NCBI GenBank assembly: GCA_021791845.1
Contig: JAJYVT010000002.1
Coordinates: 41,347 to 105,346 of the forward strand
DNA: 64,000 nt
Reading direction: 5' to 3'
Source: Actinomycetes bacterium
Lineage (GTDB): Bacteria > Actinomycetota > Acidimicrobiia > Acidimicrobiales > RAAP-2
Part shown: positions 1 through 8,870 of the stretch, in pieces
Numbering within the stretch: the stretch's first letter is position 1
Layout of the letters: each line of letters opens with the position of its first letter
Program-made: the position numbers and the translations under genes
Notes under the pieces: model-generated
What the model was told of the DNA's origin: nothing
The model's input: only the letters and a program-made list of their open reading frames with translations
Database searches by the model: none

Positions 1-418
1 AGCCGTGGTGGGGATAGGCGCTCGAGATGGTGCCCAGGTGGCGCGCCAGCTGCCATCCCGCCGCCAGCGTGCACACCACGAGCGTCGGCATGAGAAGGAG
101 CATCTTCGGCATGAAGCGCTTGGCGAACTCGACGCGGGCGGGGACGGGCAGGCGGCCGAGGATCGGCCCGACGATGAACCCGACGAACAGGTCGATCCCG
201 GTCCACAGCGCCCCGCTGGCCACGTGGAAGAAGTCGAGGGCCCACAGCCAGTTGCCGACGATCGCCACGACGAGGAAGGCGAGCACCCCGCCCACGACGG
301 GCAGGGCGCGCACGGGGACGATCCGGAACTCGTCGGCGTCGGCGTCGGCGACCGGCGGGGCGTGGCCGGCAGCGAGATCGGGGAGGGCCGGCGGTGGTCC
401 TGTTCTCGTGATCGCCAT
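1..418 (-). CDS. integral membrane protein, N-terminal part (runs off the left edge)
   Basis: This is an open frame on the minus strand from an ATG at 418 to the window edge, 139 residues visible. The N-terminus is a Pro/Ala/Asp-rich cytoplasmic tail of about 35 residues. It is followed by hydrophobic segments at about 38-58 and 66-88, a basic loop, and a third segment at about 107-125. The arrangement and the stretch HVASGALWTGIDLF resemble small haem/copper-type membrane proteins (CopD or DUF2269-like), but I cannot name the family. GGAGAGG lies 6 bases before the ATG, and a good promoter lies at 489-517. The C-terminus is missing. Confidence 0.75.
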   Translation of the reverse strand, partial: MAITRTGPPPALPDLAAGHAPPVADADADEFRIVPVRALPVVGGVLAFLVVAIVGNWLWALDFFHVASGALWTGIDLFVGFIVGPILGRLPVPARVEFAKRFMPKMLLLMPTLVVCTLAAGWQLARHLGTISSAYPHHG

Positions 419-488
419 TCCGAACCTCTCCGCCTCGGCCCGCTCCGGTCGACGGCCGCGGGTGCCGCGGCGCGGCGGGACGACACGA

Positions 489-517
489 ACGTTACCGAGG
501 TGTCCCGGACGCTGCAA
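489..517 (-). promoter_or_regulatory. sigma70-type promoter for the membrane protein
   Basis: Read on the minus strand, TTGCAG (517-512) is followed by 17 bp and TAACGT (494-489). This would start transcription near 482, leaving a leader of about 64 bases that carries the GGAGAGG ribosome-binding site of the gene starting at 418. Confidence 0.6.
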
Positions 518-568
518 TGGTCGCCGGCGCACCCGCAGCCCGGGACGGGCGCCGGGTAGCCTGGGGCG

Positions 569-1078
569 ATGGAGGTCCTCGTGGTGCGGCACGCCCATGC
601 AGGCTCCAAGGAGGAGTGGGACGGGGACGACCGGCTGCGCCCGCTGAGCGAGCGCGGCCGTGCCGAGGCGATGGGCGTTGCCGACGTCCTCGCCGGCTTC
701 TCGCCGCGGCGGGTCGTCTCGAGCCCGTACCTCCGGTGCCTCCAGACGGTGCAGCCCCTGGCCTTGCGCCTGGACCTCGAGATCGAGGAGTCCGACCTCT
801 TGGCCCCCGACGCCGGTCGCAGGGCGGCGACGTTCTTGCACTCGCTGGCGCGCCAGGGCGGCGGACCGGTGGTGGTGTGCACCCACGGCGAGACCATCGA
901 GGGGCTGCAGAAGCGGGTCGTGCAGTCCACACGGCTGCCCTTCGAGCCGGGGAGCCCCCACGAGAAGGGGTCCACCTGGGTGCTGCGCGCCACCGGCGGG
1001 CGCTTCGTGGGCGCCGAGTACCTCCCGCCCGCCCGGCCCGGCGCCGTGTCGCTGGCCGGCGGGGCCCCGATCGGCTGA
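569..1078 (+). CDS. SixA-like histidine phosphatase
   Basis: The 169-residue protein starts MEVLVVRHAHAG, which carries the RHA catalytic histidine motif of the histidine phosphatase superfamily. The second catalytic histidine is in VVCTHGETIEG near residue 110, and SPYLRCLQT in between is typical of the family. The length and the RHA (not RHG) motif point to the SixA type, which removes phosphate from phosphohistidine proteins or small phosphoesters. The substrate cannot be deduced. A TAGCCT box at 557-562 ends 6 bases before the ATG and there is no ribosome-binding site, so the mRNA is probably leaderless. The next gene has its own SOS-type promoter. Confidence 0.85.
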   Translation: MEVLVVRHAHAGSKEEWDGDDRLRPLSERGRAEAMGVADVLAGFSPRRVVSSPYLRCLQTVQPLALRLDLEIEESDLLAPDAGRRAATFLHSLARQGGGPVVVCTHGETIEGLQKRVVQSTRLPFEPGSPHEKGSTWVLRATGGRFVGAEYLPPARPGAVSLAGGAPIG

Positions 1079-1134
1079 CCCCGCCCGTCCGGTGAGCCGG
1101 CGGTCGCCCAGGGCCGGCTCGTGGTGCGCCGGGA

Positions 1135-1155
1135 CGAACATGTGTTCGCTACACT
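1135..1155 (+). promoter_or_regulatory. LexA (SOS) box with adjoining -10 element
   Basis: CGAACATGTGTTCG at 1135-1148 matches every position of the Gram-positive LexA consensus CGAACRNRYGTTCG. A TACACT -10 box follows at 1150-1155, and the ATG of the AlkB-like gene is at 1164. Bound LexA would cover the promoter. The geometry also implies a leaderless transcript. The repressor gene lexA is not in the window. Confidence 0.85.
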
Positions 1156-1163
1156 TCGGACCG

Positions 1164-1784
1164 ATGCTGCCCCAGACGCTGTTCTCGGCCGGCGAGCGCG
1201 CCACGCTGCGGCCGGTGGACGACGGGCGGGAGCGGGTCGTGCTGGGCGACGGCGCGTGGGTGGACGTCCGGCCCGGCTGGGTTGCCGGCGCCGGTCCGCT
1301 GTACGACCGGCTCTCCAGACGCGTCCCGTGGCGGGCCGAGCGCCGCCGCATGTACGACCGGGTCGTCGACGTGCCCCGGCTTCTCAGCTTCTACGACGAG
1401 GGGCAGCCGCTGCCGGACCCGTTGCTGGGGGAGATGCGGGACGCCCTGAACGCGGCGTACGGCCACGAGCTCGGTGAGCCGTTCGCCACCGTGGGCCTCT
1501 GTCTCTACCGCGACGGCGCCGACAGCGTGGCCTGGCACGGCGACACGATCGGCCGGGGCGCCACGCACGACACGATGGTGGCCATCGTCTCCCTCGGAGC
1601 GCCGCGGCGGTTCTTGCTCCGCCGGCGCGGCGGCGGTCCCGCACGGCGCATCGCGCCCGGTCCGGGCGACCTGCTGGTCATGGGCGGCAGCTGCCAGCGG
1701 ACGTGGGAGCACGCCGTGCCCAAGTGCGCCCGTGCCACCGGGCCCCGGATCAGCGTCCAGTTCCGGCCGCGGGGGGTCCGCTGA
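1164..1784 (+). CDS. AlkB-like 2-oxoglutarate/Fe(II)-dependent dioxygenase, SOS-controlled
   Basis: The 206-residue protein is an AlkB-family repair dioxygenase, which removes alkyl groups oxidatively from damaged bases. The metal-binding HxD is in VAWHGDTIG near residue 121, the distal histidine is in TWEHAVPK near 181, and the 2-oxoglutarate-binding arginines are in the C-terminal GPRISVQFRPR. An in-frame ATG at 1140 would lie inside the LexA box, so the ATG at 1164 is preferred: it is 8 bases after the -10 box TACACT. There is no ribosome-binding site. The exact substrate (DNA or RNA, which lesion) is not visible. Confidence 0.88.
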   Translation: MLPQTLFSAGERATLRPVDDGRERVVLGDGAWVDVRPGWVAGAGPLYDRLSRRVPWRAERRRMYDRVVDVPRLLSFYDEGQPLPDPLLGEMRDALNAAYGHELGEPFATVGLCLYRDGADSVAWHGDTIGRGATHDTMVAIVSLGAPRRFLLRRRGGGPARRIAPGPGDLLVMGGSCQRTWEHAVPKCARATGPRISVQFRPRGVR

Positions 1785-1882
1785 GGCCGGGAACGCCCGG
1801 CGCCCTTCCGGTCGCCCCCCGGTTCGGGGCCGGACCGCCCGGGCCGGAACCCGGCGCCCCGGATTTTCTGGGCTCCCTGTGT

Positions 1883-1909
1883 TTGAGCTGGGAGCGACAT
1901 CGGTAGAAT
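1883..1909 (+). promoter_or_regulatory. putative promoter of a small RNA
   Basis: A strong -10 box TAGAAT at 1904-1909 is preceded by TTGAGC at 1883-1888, a short 15-bp spacer. No + strand gene lies downstream, because the next gene is convergent. A start near 1916 would lead straight into two hairpins. Confidence 0.45.
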
Positions 1910-1910
1910 T

Positions 1911-1990
1911 GCTGGTGCCTGGCCACGAGCCAGGTGCCAGCCAAAGACGAGGCCCCTGGTAACCCCCCTCCGCCCCAGGGGCTTCGTCGC
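1911..1990 (+). ncRNA. candidate small structured RNA with two hairpins (or bidirectional terminator)
   Basis: Hairpin 1 pairs 1911-1923 with 1929-1941 around a CACGA loop, 13 bp with two G-U pairs. Hairpin 2 pairs 1946-1959 with 1975-1988, 14 bp with one G-U pair, around a 15-base loop that contains six consecutive cytosines. No reading frame is conserved here. A C-run in a hairpin loop recalls the actinobacterial 6C RNA, although only one of the two loops has the run. Hairpin 2 could instead simply terminate the two convergent neighbours. Confidence 0.45.
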
Positions 1991-2013
1991 GCTGGCCCTT
2001 CTTCGGGTGCCCC

Positions 2014-3762
<1,749 letters not shown>

Positions 3763-3844
3763 TGCCCCCTCCTCGGCTCCGACTCGTGCCGAGGCTACGC
3801 CGCCTGCGCTCCAGCCGGAAGGGGGATGGTGTCGGGCTGCCGGG

Positions 3845-4225
3845 TCAGCGCTCCTCGACGTGCACGGCCGCCTCCTCTGCGGGCAGCCCGGCGTCGTCGG
3901 GCTCCCAGGACGCTGTGGTCGGGCCGTCCCCGGGGTCCGTCGCACCCGCCGCCAGGCGTCCGCCGGGCCGGTCCGGCGGCCGTTGCGGGACGTCGGGCCG
4001 CAGTCGAGCCGCCCGCTCTTCCGCCGACTCCGGCCGCGACTCCTCGAGTTCGGTGGTGCCCCGTTCCTCCACCCCGACCGGGTGGTCGCCGGGCAGCGGC
4101 GACCCTTCGACGGCGTTCTCGTCTGTGATCCCCGGCGGCTGTGCCTCGAGCACGGGGAGCCCCTCGCGCTCTGCGTCCGTCCAGTCCTGGTCGCGCCCCG
4201 ACCTGTGGTCGTCAGCTGTGGTCAT
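3845..4225 (-). CDS. small acidic hypothetical protein (DUF5709-like)
   Basis: This is a 126-residue, charged, proline-rich protein without membrane segments or cysteines. The middle part, from SPLPGDHPVGVEERG through a Leu-Asp/Glu-rich stretch to RLRPDVP, resembles the DUF5709 pattern found in many actinomycetes, a family of unknown function. It lies between a MarR regulator and the acyl-CoA synthetase on the same strand, with gaps of 136 and 82 bp. It may be read as part of that group. No function can be assigned. Confidence 0.6.
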   Translation of the reverse strand: MTTADDHRSGRDQDWTDAEREGLPVLEAQPPGITDENAVEGSPLPGDHPVGVEERGTTELEESRPESAEERAARLRPDVPQRPPDRPGGRLAAGATDPGDGPTTASWEPDDAGLPAEEAAVHVEER

Positions 4226-4361
4226 GCCCGGGCAGATACCCGGCGCCCGCCTGCCGGTACCGGTGGCGCGGGCCTGCCCGGTCAGGCCGGCGGGCCGGCA
4301 CCGCGCCCTCCTCACCACGCCAACCTCTCGGGGCCCGTGGGACCCGGGCCGACCGTCGCTG

Positions 4362-4856
4362 TCAGGCGGGGATGCTGCGCTCGACCAGCGCGGCGCGGGC
4401 GGGGGCGACGTCGAGCTTTGCCAGGATCGCCATGACCCGCCGACGCTCCTCGGGGGTGATCCGGTCGACGATCTCCGCCCATGCGCCGGCGGTGCGGGTG
4501 CGGACGGTGTCGAGCAGCCGGGTCCCGGTGTCGGTGAGCTGGATCTGCAGCTCCCTGCGGTCACGGCCACGCCGGTGTCGGACGATCAGCTGGCGGTCGG
4601 CCAGGGTGTCGCACAGGCGGGTGGCGGTGGAGGGTGCGATCGAGAGCGCGTCCGCCAGGTCGATGAGGCGCGACTCGCCGAGCCGCTCGAGGCGGTCCAA
4701 GAGCCGCAGCTGGGTCGTGGTGATGCCGCCGCCCAGCTCGCCCAGCGCCTGGTCGGCGACGGACCGCAGGACAGCCTGCGCGGCGTCGAGGGCGTCGACG
4801 AACGCCACCACGTCGGCGTTGGTGGCGCCGACTGCTCGGGGTGCGGAGGCGGTCAT
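4362..4856 (-). CDS. MarR-family transcriptional regulator
   Basis: The 164-residue protein has the winged helix-turn-helix of MarR proteins. The recognition region is LIDLADALSIAPSTATRLCD at about 70-89, followed by the wing RHRRGRDRRELQIQLTDTG. It would bind DNA as a dimer and respond to a small ligand or oxidant, which cannot be read from the sequence. It is divergent from the membrane protein/rhodanese pair starting at 5044, and the 187-bp space between them is the likely control region. GGAGA precedes the ATG. Confidence 0.88.
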   Translation of the reverse strand: MTASAPRAVGATNADVVAFVDALDAAQAVLRSVADQALGELGGGITTTQLRLLDRLERLGESRLIDLADALSIAPSTATRLCDTLADRQLIVRHRRGRDRRELQIQLTDTGTRLLDTVRTRTAGAWAEIVDRITPEERRRVMAILAKLDVAPARAALVERSIPA

Positions 4857-5043
4857 CGACGGTCTCCGCGGTCGTTGTGGGAGATCGGCATCGGTCCCTC
4901 CGCTCTCACTGAAGTGCTCTCGCTGGTGCACCGGGTTACTCTTGGACAGGATACTCCAGCAGGGCAGGTCGAGCGGCTGTGGGGCCCACGTGGCGGATTC
5001 CGGCGCATCCGCGGCCCCACCCCGACGGCGTGAGGAGCACACG

Positions 5044-5772
5044 ATGGACGCCGAAGCCTACGCGGACATGTTGCCGTGGCTGGTGTTCTTGGTCATCGAC
5101 CGGCGGGCGGGGCTCAGCGTCGCCTGGGCCGCCGGCTGTGCGACGGGGTGCAGCGTCGGGCTGGCCGCCTGGTCGTACTGGCGTGGACGCCGTGCCCCGT
5201 TCCCCCTGGTGGCGCTGACCATCTTCGTGCCCTGCTACGTCGCCGCCCTGGTCTTCCCGGTCTGGAACGGTGCGATCGGCGTGTCCCGGTCCATGGCGGT
5301 GCTGGCCGTCAGCGTCAGCGCCTTCACGTCGCTGCGGTTCACGCCCGTCAGCGAGGCGTACACCACGCCGCTCGTCGCCCCCGACGTGCTCCTGTTGCCC
5401 CGGTTCCGCCAGGTGAACGTGGAGATGACGGCGGCATGGGGCGTGGGGAGCCTGCTCGTGTCGGTGGTCGGCGCGGTCGCGACCCTCGTGCGGGGGACGT
5501 TCGCCTTCACCTTCATGGACTGGGTCGTGCCGCTCGTCATCGCCGTCAGCACCGTGCTGTGGGCCACCCGCCGCTGGGAGCTGTTCCGGCTCGGGCTCGA
5601 CAGCGGCGCCGTGCGGCTCGGGACGCGCCCGGACGAGATGGACGCGGCCGAGCACGAGGTCGCCGAGGCGGCGCAGGGCCGGGGAGCGGAGGCGGTCATC
5701 CGCGAGCTGCCGGTGGGTCGCGCCCAGCGCGCCGCGCGCAGAACGACCCTCTGGAGGGAGGCCCATGACTGA
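5044..5772 (+). CDS. polytopic membrane protein of unknown function
   Basis: This 242-residue protein has about six hydrophobic segments between residues 10 and 185, then a soluble Arg/Ala/Glu-rich tail of about 50 residues. I do not recognise the family. GAGGAG precedes the ATG. The last 8 bases overlap the start of the rhodanese/metallo-beta-lactamase gene (ATG at 5765, stop at 5770-5772), so the two are translated together. It could serve as a partner or transporter for sulfur compounds handled by that enzyme. This is a guess from context only. Confidence 0.75.
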   Translation: MDAEAYADMLPWLVFLVIDRRAGLSVAWAAGCATGCSVGLAAWSYWRGRRAPFPLVALTIFVPCYVAALVFPVWNGAIGVSRSMAVLAVSVSAFTSLRFTPVSEAYTTPLVAPDVLLLPRFRQVNVEMTAAWGVGSLLVSVVGAVATLVRGTFAFTFMDWVVPLVIAVSTVLWATRRWELFRLGLDSGAVRLGTRPDEMDAAEHEVAEAAQGRGAEAVIRELPVGRAQRAARRTTLWREAHD

Positions 5773-6916
5773 GATGGACGGGACGGCGAACGGCGCCGCC
5801 GACCGGCCGGCGGCCGAGGTGGCAGCGGGGGAGGTGTCGGCGGCCGAGCTGGCCGCCGTCCTCGGCACCGCCACGACGCCCCTCCTCCTGGACGTGCGCG
5901 AGCCGGACGAGTTCGCGGCGTGGGCGATCCCCGGCGCCCGCAACCTCCCGCTGTCGCAGCTCGAGGCGGGCTTCGAGCGGCAAGTGGCGTCGGTGCCCCG
6001 GACAGCGCCGGTCGTGGTGGTGTGCGCCAGCGGCATCCGGTCCGCCCGGGCCACCGCCATGCTCCGGGCGGTCGGGGTGGACGCGGCGAACCTGAGCGGT
6101 GGCATGGAGGCGTGGTCCGGTGTCTACGACACGGCAACGGCCGCCGACGGGCCGTTGGAGATCGTCCAGGTGCGTCGCCGGGGCAAGGGGTGCCTGTCCT
6201 ATGTGGTCGGCGGGGGCGGCGCGGCGGTCGTCGTGGACCCCTCCACCGACGGCTCGCGCTACGTGGACGTGGCCCGCGCCCGCGGCTGGCGCATCACGGG
6301 CGTGGTGGACACCCACCTGCACGCCGACCACGTGAGCGGGGCCCGCGCCCTCGCCGGCGAGCTGGGTGTCCCGCTCTACCGCGGCCCTGCCGACGCCGTG
6401 CGGTATCCCTTCGTGCCGGCCGGCGACGGCACGCAGATCCCCGTGGGCGCGGCGAGCGCCCTCAGGGTCCTGGCGGCCCCGGGCCACACTGCGTGCTCGC
6501 TCGTGCTCGAAGCCCCCGGCGGGTCGCTGCTCACCGGCGACACCCTGTTCGTCGACGGCGTCGGCCGCCCGGACCTGGCGGACCACGCCGAGCACGACGC
6601 CCGCGACCTCCACCGGACGCTGGACCGCCTCATGGCCGGGCGCGACGGCTCGACCGCCGTGTTCCCCGCCCACTACGGCGAGCAGGTGGCGGTGGCCCCG
6701 GACGTGCCGGTGTCGGCCACGCTTTCCGACGTGCGGGCGCGGGTGCCCCAGCTCGGGTGGGACGAGGCGAGCTTCGTCGCCTGGGCTGCCGGCCGGGCCG
6801 CGCCGCGGCCCCCTCGCTACCAGGAGATCGTCCGGGTGAACACCGGTGAGCGCCAACTGCCGCTGGAGGAGTGCCGGGCGCTCGAGCTCGGGCCCAACCG
6901 CTGCGCCGCGGCCTGA
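5765..6916 (+). CDS. rhodanese-metallo-beta-lactamase fusion, persulfide dioxygenase-like
   Basis: The 383-residue protein begins with a rhodanese domain (about 24-120) with active-site Cys87 in the loop CASGIRS. The second half is a metallo-beta-lactamase domain with THLHADH at 183-189, PGHT near 242 and GDTLF near 260. Such fusions, or neighbouring pairs, handle persulfides: the rhodanese moves sulfane sulfur and the ETHE1/glyoxalase-II-like half oxidises or hydrolyses it. The domain order is rhodanese first, the reverse of the better known MBL-rhodanese enzymes. It is coupled to the upstream membrane protein. Possible regulation by the divergent MarR protein is an inference. Confidence 0.85.
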   Translation: MTEMDGTANGAADRPAAEVAAGEVSAAELAAVLGTATTPLLLDVREPDEFAAWAIPGARNLPLSQLEAGFERQVASVPRTAPVVVVCASGIRSARATAMLRAVGVDAANLSGGMEAWSGVYDTATAADGPLEIVQVRRRGKGCLSYVVGGGGAAVVVDPSTDGSRYVDVARARGWRITGVVDTHLHADHVSGARALAGELGVPLYRGPADAVRYPFVPAGDGTQIPVGAASALRVLAAPGHTACSLVLEAPGGSLLTGDTLFVDGVGRPDLADHAEHDARDLHRTLDRLMAGRDGSTAVFPAHYGEQVAVAPDVPVSATLSDVRARVPQLGWDEASFVAWAAGRAAPRPPRYQEIVRVNTGERQLPLEECRALELGPNRCAAA

Positions 6917-6929
6917 AGGACCCGGCCCT

Positions 6930-7436
6930 TCAGGCGCCGAGCAGGCCCCGGACGTAGGCGGCCTGGCCGGCGTGCTGGAGGTCGTCGGCGAGGACGCTCA
7001 CGAGCCGGACGCCCAGGGTGACCGGCGGGTCCCAGCGGGTGTCGACGATGCGGTCGAGGTCCGCGTCTCGGAGCGGCCGGAGGAACCCTGCGGTGGCGGC
7101 GTGCACCGCGTCGTGGTAGGCGGCGAGGAGATCGGCGCCCACCGCCACCTTGGCGACCTCCTCCGGGTCCTGGCCGTACCCGGTGGCATCGCCGGGGAAG
7201 GGGAGGTCGAAGCGCTCGGCCCAGCCGTCGGCGTGCCAGCGCTGCTCGACGCCGGCGGCGTCGGCCAGGTGGTCGTCCTGGACCCGGGTGAGGTGCCAGG
7301 CCAGCCACCCGATCGGATTGGCGCCCGGCGCCGGGCGCCAGCACAGGGACTCGACCGAGAGCCCGTCGAGCACGGTATGCACCACGTCGCGCACCCGGTC
7401 GAACCCGTCGAGGAGGACGTCACTGGTGGTAGCCAT
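6930..7436 (-). CDS. DinB-fold protein (DUF664/mycothiol-dependent type)
   Basis: The 168-residue protein has the DinB_2 four-helix-bundle pattern: GFDRVRDVVHTVLDGLS, then NPIGWLAWHLTRVQDDH with the first metal histidine and YHDAVHAAT with a further one. LADDLQHAGQAAYVRG at the C-terminus carries the third. Many such proteins in actinomycetes are thiol (mycothiol) transferases or isomerases that use a bound metal. The substrate is unknown. Its start overlaps the end of the phosphoribosyltransferase gene by 17 bases, so both are probably one transcript. Confidence 0.82.
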   Translation of the reverse strand: MATTSDVLLDGFDRVRDVVHTVLDGLSVESLCWRPAPGANPIGWLAWHLTRVQDDHLADAAGVEQRWHADGWAERFDLPFPGDATGYGQDPEEVAKVAVGADLLAAYHDAVHAATAGFLRPLRDADLDRIVDTRWDPPVTLGVRLVSVLADDLQHAGQAAYVRGLLGA

Positions 7437-8124
7437 GCGTGCGACCGTAGCCGTCGTCGCCTGCCGACAGGAGCGCCCACACCAGCGCCTCCGTCGTCTG
7501 GGAGAAGTCCCGGTACCACTGCCCGATGGCGACGAACCCCTCGGGCACGTGCACGGCGTCGAGCTCGTCGGCCACGCTCGAGAGCCGGGCCAGCGACCGC
7601 GACGGCGCCACCGGTGCGGCGAGGACCACCCGGCACGCCCCGCGTGCCCGGACGACGGCGCACGCCGCGGCGGCGGTCGAGCCGGTGGCGATGCCGTCGT
7701 CGACGATGAGGACGCAGCGTCCCTCGAGCGGGACCGGGCGCCGTCCCCGGGACCCCGCCTCGGCGGCCTGCCGGTCGAGGACGTCGCGCTCGTGGGACTC
7801 CAGGGTCGCCAGCGTGTGGGCGTCGACGTGGGCCGCCCGGCGGACCTCCTCGTTCACCACCCGCACCCCGCCCTCGCCGACGGCGCCCACGGCCAGCTCG
7901 GGCCGGCCCGGAACGCCGAGCTTGCGCACGAGGACCACGTCGAGCGGCGCGGCGAGCACCCGTGCGACCTCGGCGGCGACGGGCACACCGCCCCGGGGCA
8001 GGCCGAGCACCACCGGCCGGGCCGGGCCGAGGTGGTGGAGCCGGGCCGCCAGCCGGCGGCCGGCGTCCGCCCGGTCGGCGAAGGCGCCCACCGAGGGGAC
8101 GTCGCCCGCGGTGCCGTGCTGCAC
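7420..8124 (-). CDS. phosphoribosyltransferase-domain protein
   Basis: The protein is 234 residues from a GTG at 8124; the frame stays open to an ATG at 8214, so the start is uncertain. The PRPP-binding loop CVLIVDDGIATGSTA is present near residue 140. LGLPRGGVPVAAEVA and the lysine in VLVRKLGVPG fit stand-alone phosphoribosyltransferase proteins. Proteins of this type occur in the mycobacterial DosR dormancy regulon, and here a DevR regulator and Usp gene lie nearby. It is divergent from the acetyltransferase operon and shares a 119-bp control region that holds a DevR-like box at 8194. The nucleobase used is unknown. Confidence 0.82.
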   Translation of the reverse strand: MQHGTAGDVPSVGAFADRADAGRRLAARLHHLGPARPVVLGLPRGGVPVAAEVARVLAAPLDVVLVRKLGVPGRPELAVGAVGEGGVRVVNEEVRRAAHVDAHTLATLESHERDVLDRQAAEAGSRGRRPVPLEGRCVLIVDDGIATGSTAAAACAVVRARGACRVVLAAPVAPSRSLARLSSVADELDAVHVPEGFVAIGQWYRDFSQTTEALVWALLSAGDDGYGRTHGYHQ

Positions 8125-8193
8125 CTTTCCAGTCTCGCGGCCGCGCCGGGTCCGGCGGGACGGCCGTCGGCCCGATCGCCCAGCGCTGCGCTC

Positions 8194-8207
8194 GGGACGT
8201 TGCGCCC
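8194..8207. promoter_or_regulatory. weak DevR/DosR-like box between divergent genes
   Basis: GGGACGTTGCGCCC has the same half-site and spacing as the four better boxes at 11141, 11163, 21340 and 21384. It is 36 bp before the acetyltransferase ATG and 69 bp from the phosphoribosyltransferase start. The match is imperfect and there is only one copy. Confidence 0.35.
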
Positions 8208-8243
8208 TGGGCACCCCGGGCGCAGTCGGAGGAAGATGGGGCG

Positions 8244-8870
8244 ATGGCTGACGGCGCGACTGCCGCCCCGGAGGGGGTGGAGCCGGCCGGGTACCCGGTC
8301 GACCTCGAGCGGGCGGCCCGGACCCGAGCGGGCACGGTGGTGCGCGTCCGTCCCATCCGCCCCGACGACGCGGCGGCGCTGATCGCCTTCCACTCCGCGC
8401 TGAGCGCCCACACCGTCTACCTCAGGTTCTTCGGGTTCCATCCCGTGCTCACCGCCACCGAGGTGGAGCGCTTCACCCAGGTCGACTACGCCGACCGCCT
8501 GGCGCTGGTGGCGCTCGTCGGCACAAGGATGGTCGGGGTCGGCCGCTACGATCGCATCCCTCGAACGAGCGAGGCCGAGGTGGCGTTCATCGTGGACGAC
8601 GACTACCAGCACCAGGGCATCGGGACGCTCCTCGCCGACGAGCTGGTCCGTGCCGCCCGCCGGCAGGGGGTGCGGAGCTTCCTCGCCGACACGCTGGCGG
8701 AGAACACCGGCATGCTCGAGCTCTTCCACTCCATGGGCTTCCCGGTGCGCAGCGCCTTCGTGGACGGCGTCGTCCGGGTGCGCTTCCCGATCGACGACGT
8801 GCCCTCCTACGCCGAGGCGCTGGCCCGGCGCGAAGCGGCTCGGTCGACCGGAGATCCGGACCGATGCTGA
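8244..8870 (+). CDS. GNAT-family N-acetyltransferase
   Basis: The 208-residue protein has the GNAT fold. RVRPIRPDDAAAL begins the domain at about residue 34, and the acetyl-CoA-binding segment DDDYQHQGIGTLLADELV lies at about 114-131. The N-terminal RPIRPDD and the later MLELFHSMGF resemble the acetyltransferase domain of protein lysine acetyltransferases (Pat and the acyl-CoA-synthetase/GNAT fusions). GGAGGA lies 9-10 bases upstream. It overlaps the downstream deacetylase by 7 bases. Acetylation of protein lysines is therefore likely but not shown. Confidence 0.83.
   Translation: MADGATAAPEGVEPAGYPVDLERAARTRAGTVVRVRPIRPDDAAALIAFHSALSAHTVYLRFFGFHPVLTATEVERFTQVDYADRLALVALVGTRMVGVGRYDRIPRTSEAEVAFIVDDDYQHQGIGTLLADELVRAARRQGVRSFLADTLAENTGMLELFHSMGFPVRSAFVDGVVRVRFPIDDVPSYAEALARREAARSTGDPDRC

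Noticed and set aside
1140..1163. Upstream ATG at 1140 as the start of the AlkB-like gene
   Set aside because: It lies inside the LexA box and before the -10 element, so it would not be transcribed from that promoter.
4857..5043. A MarR operator in the divergent gap
   Set aside because: GAGTA-type repeats are present but do not form a convincing palindrome.
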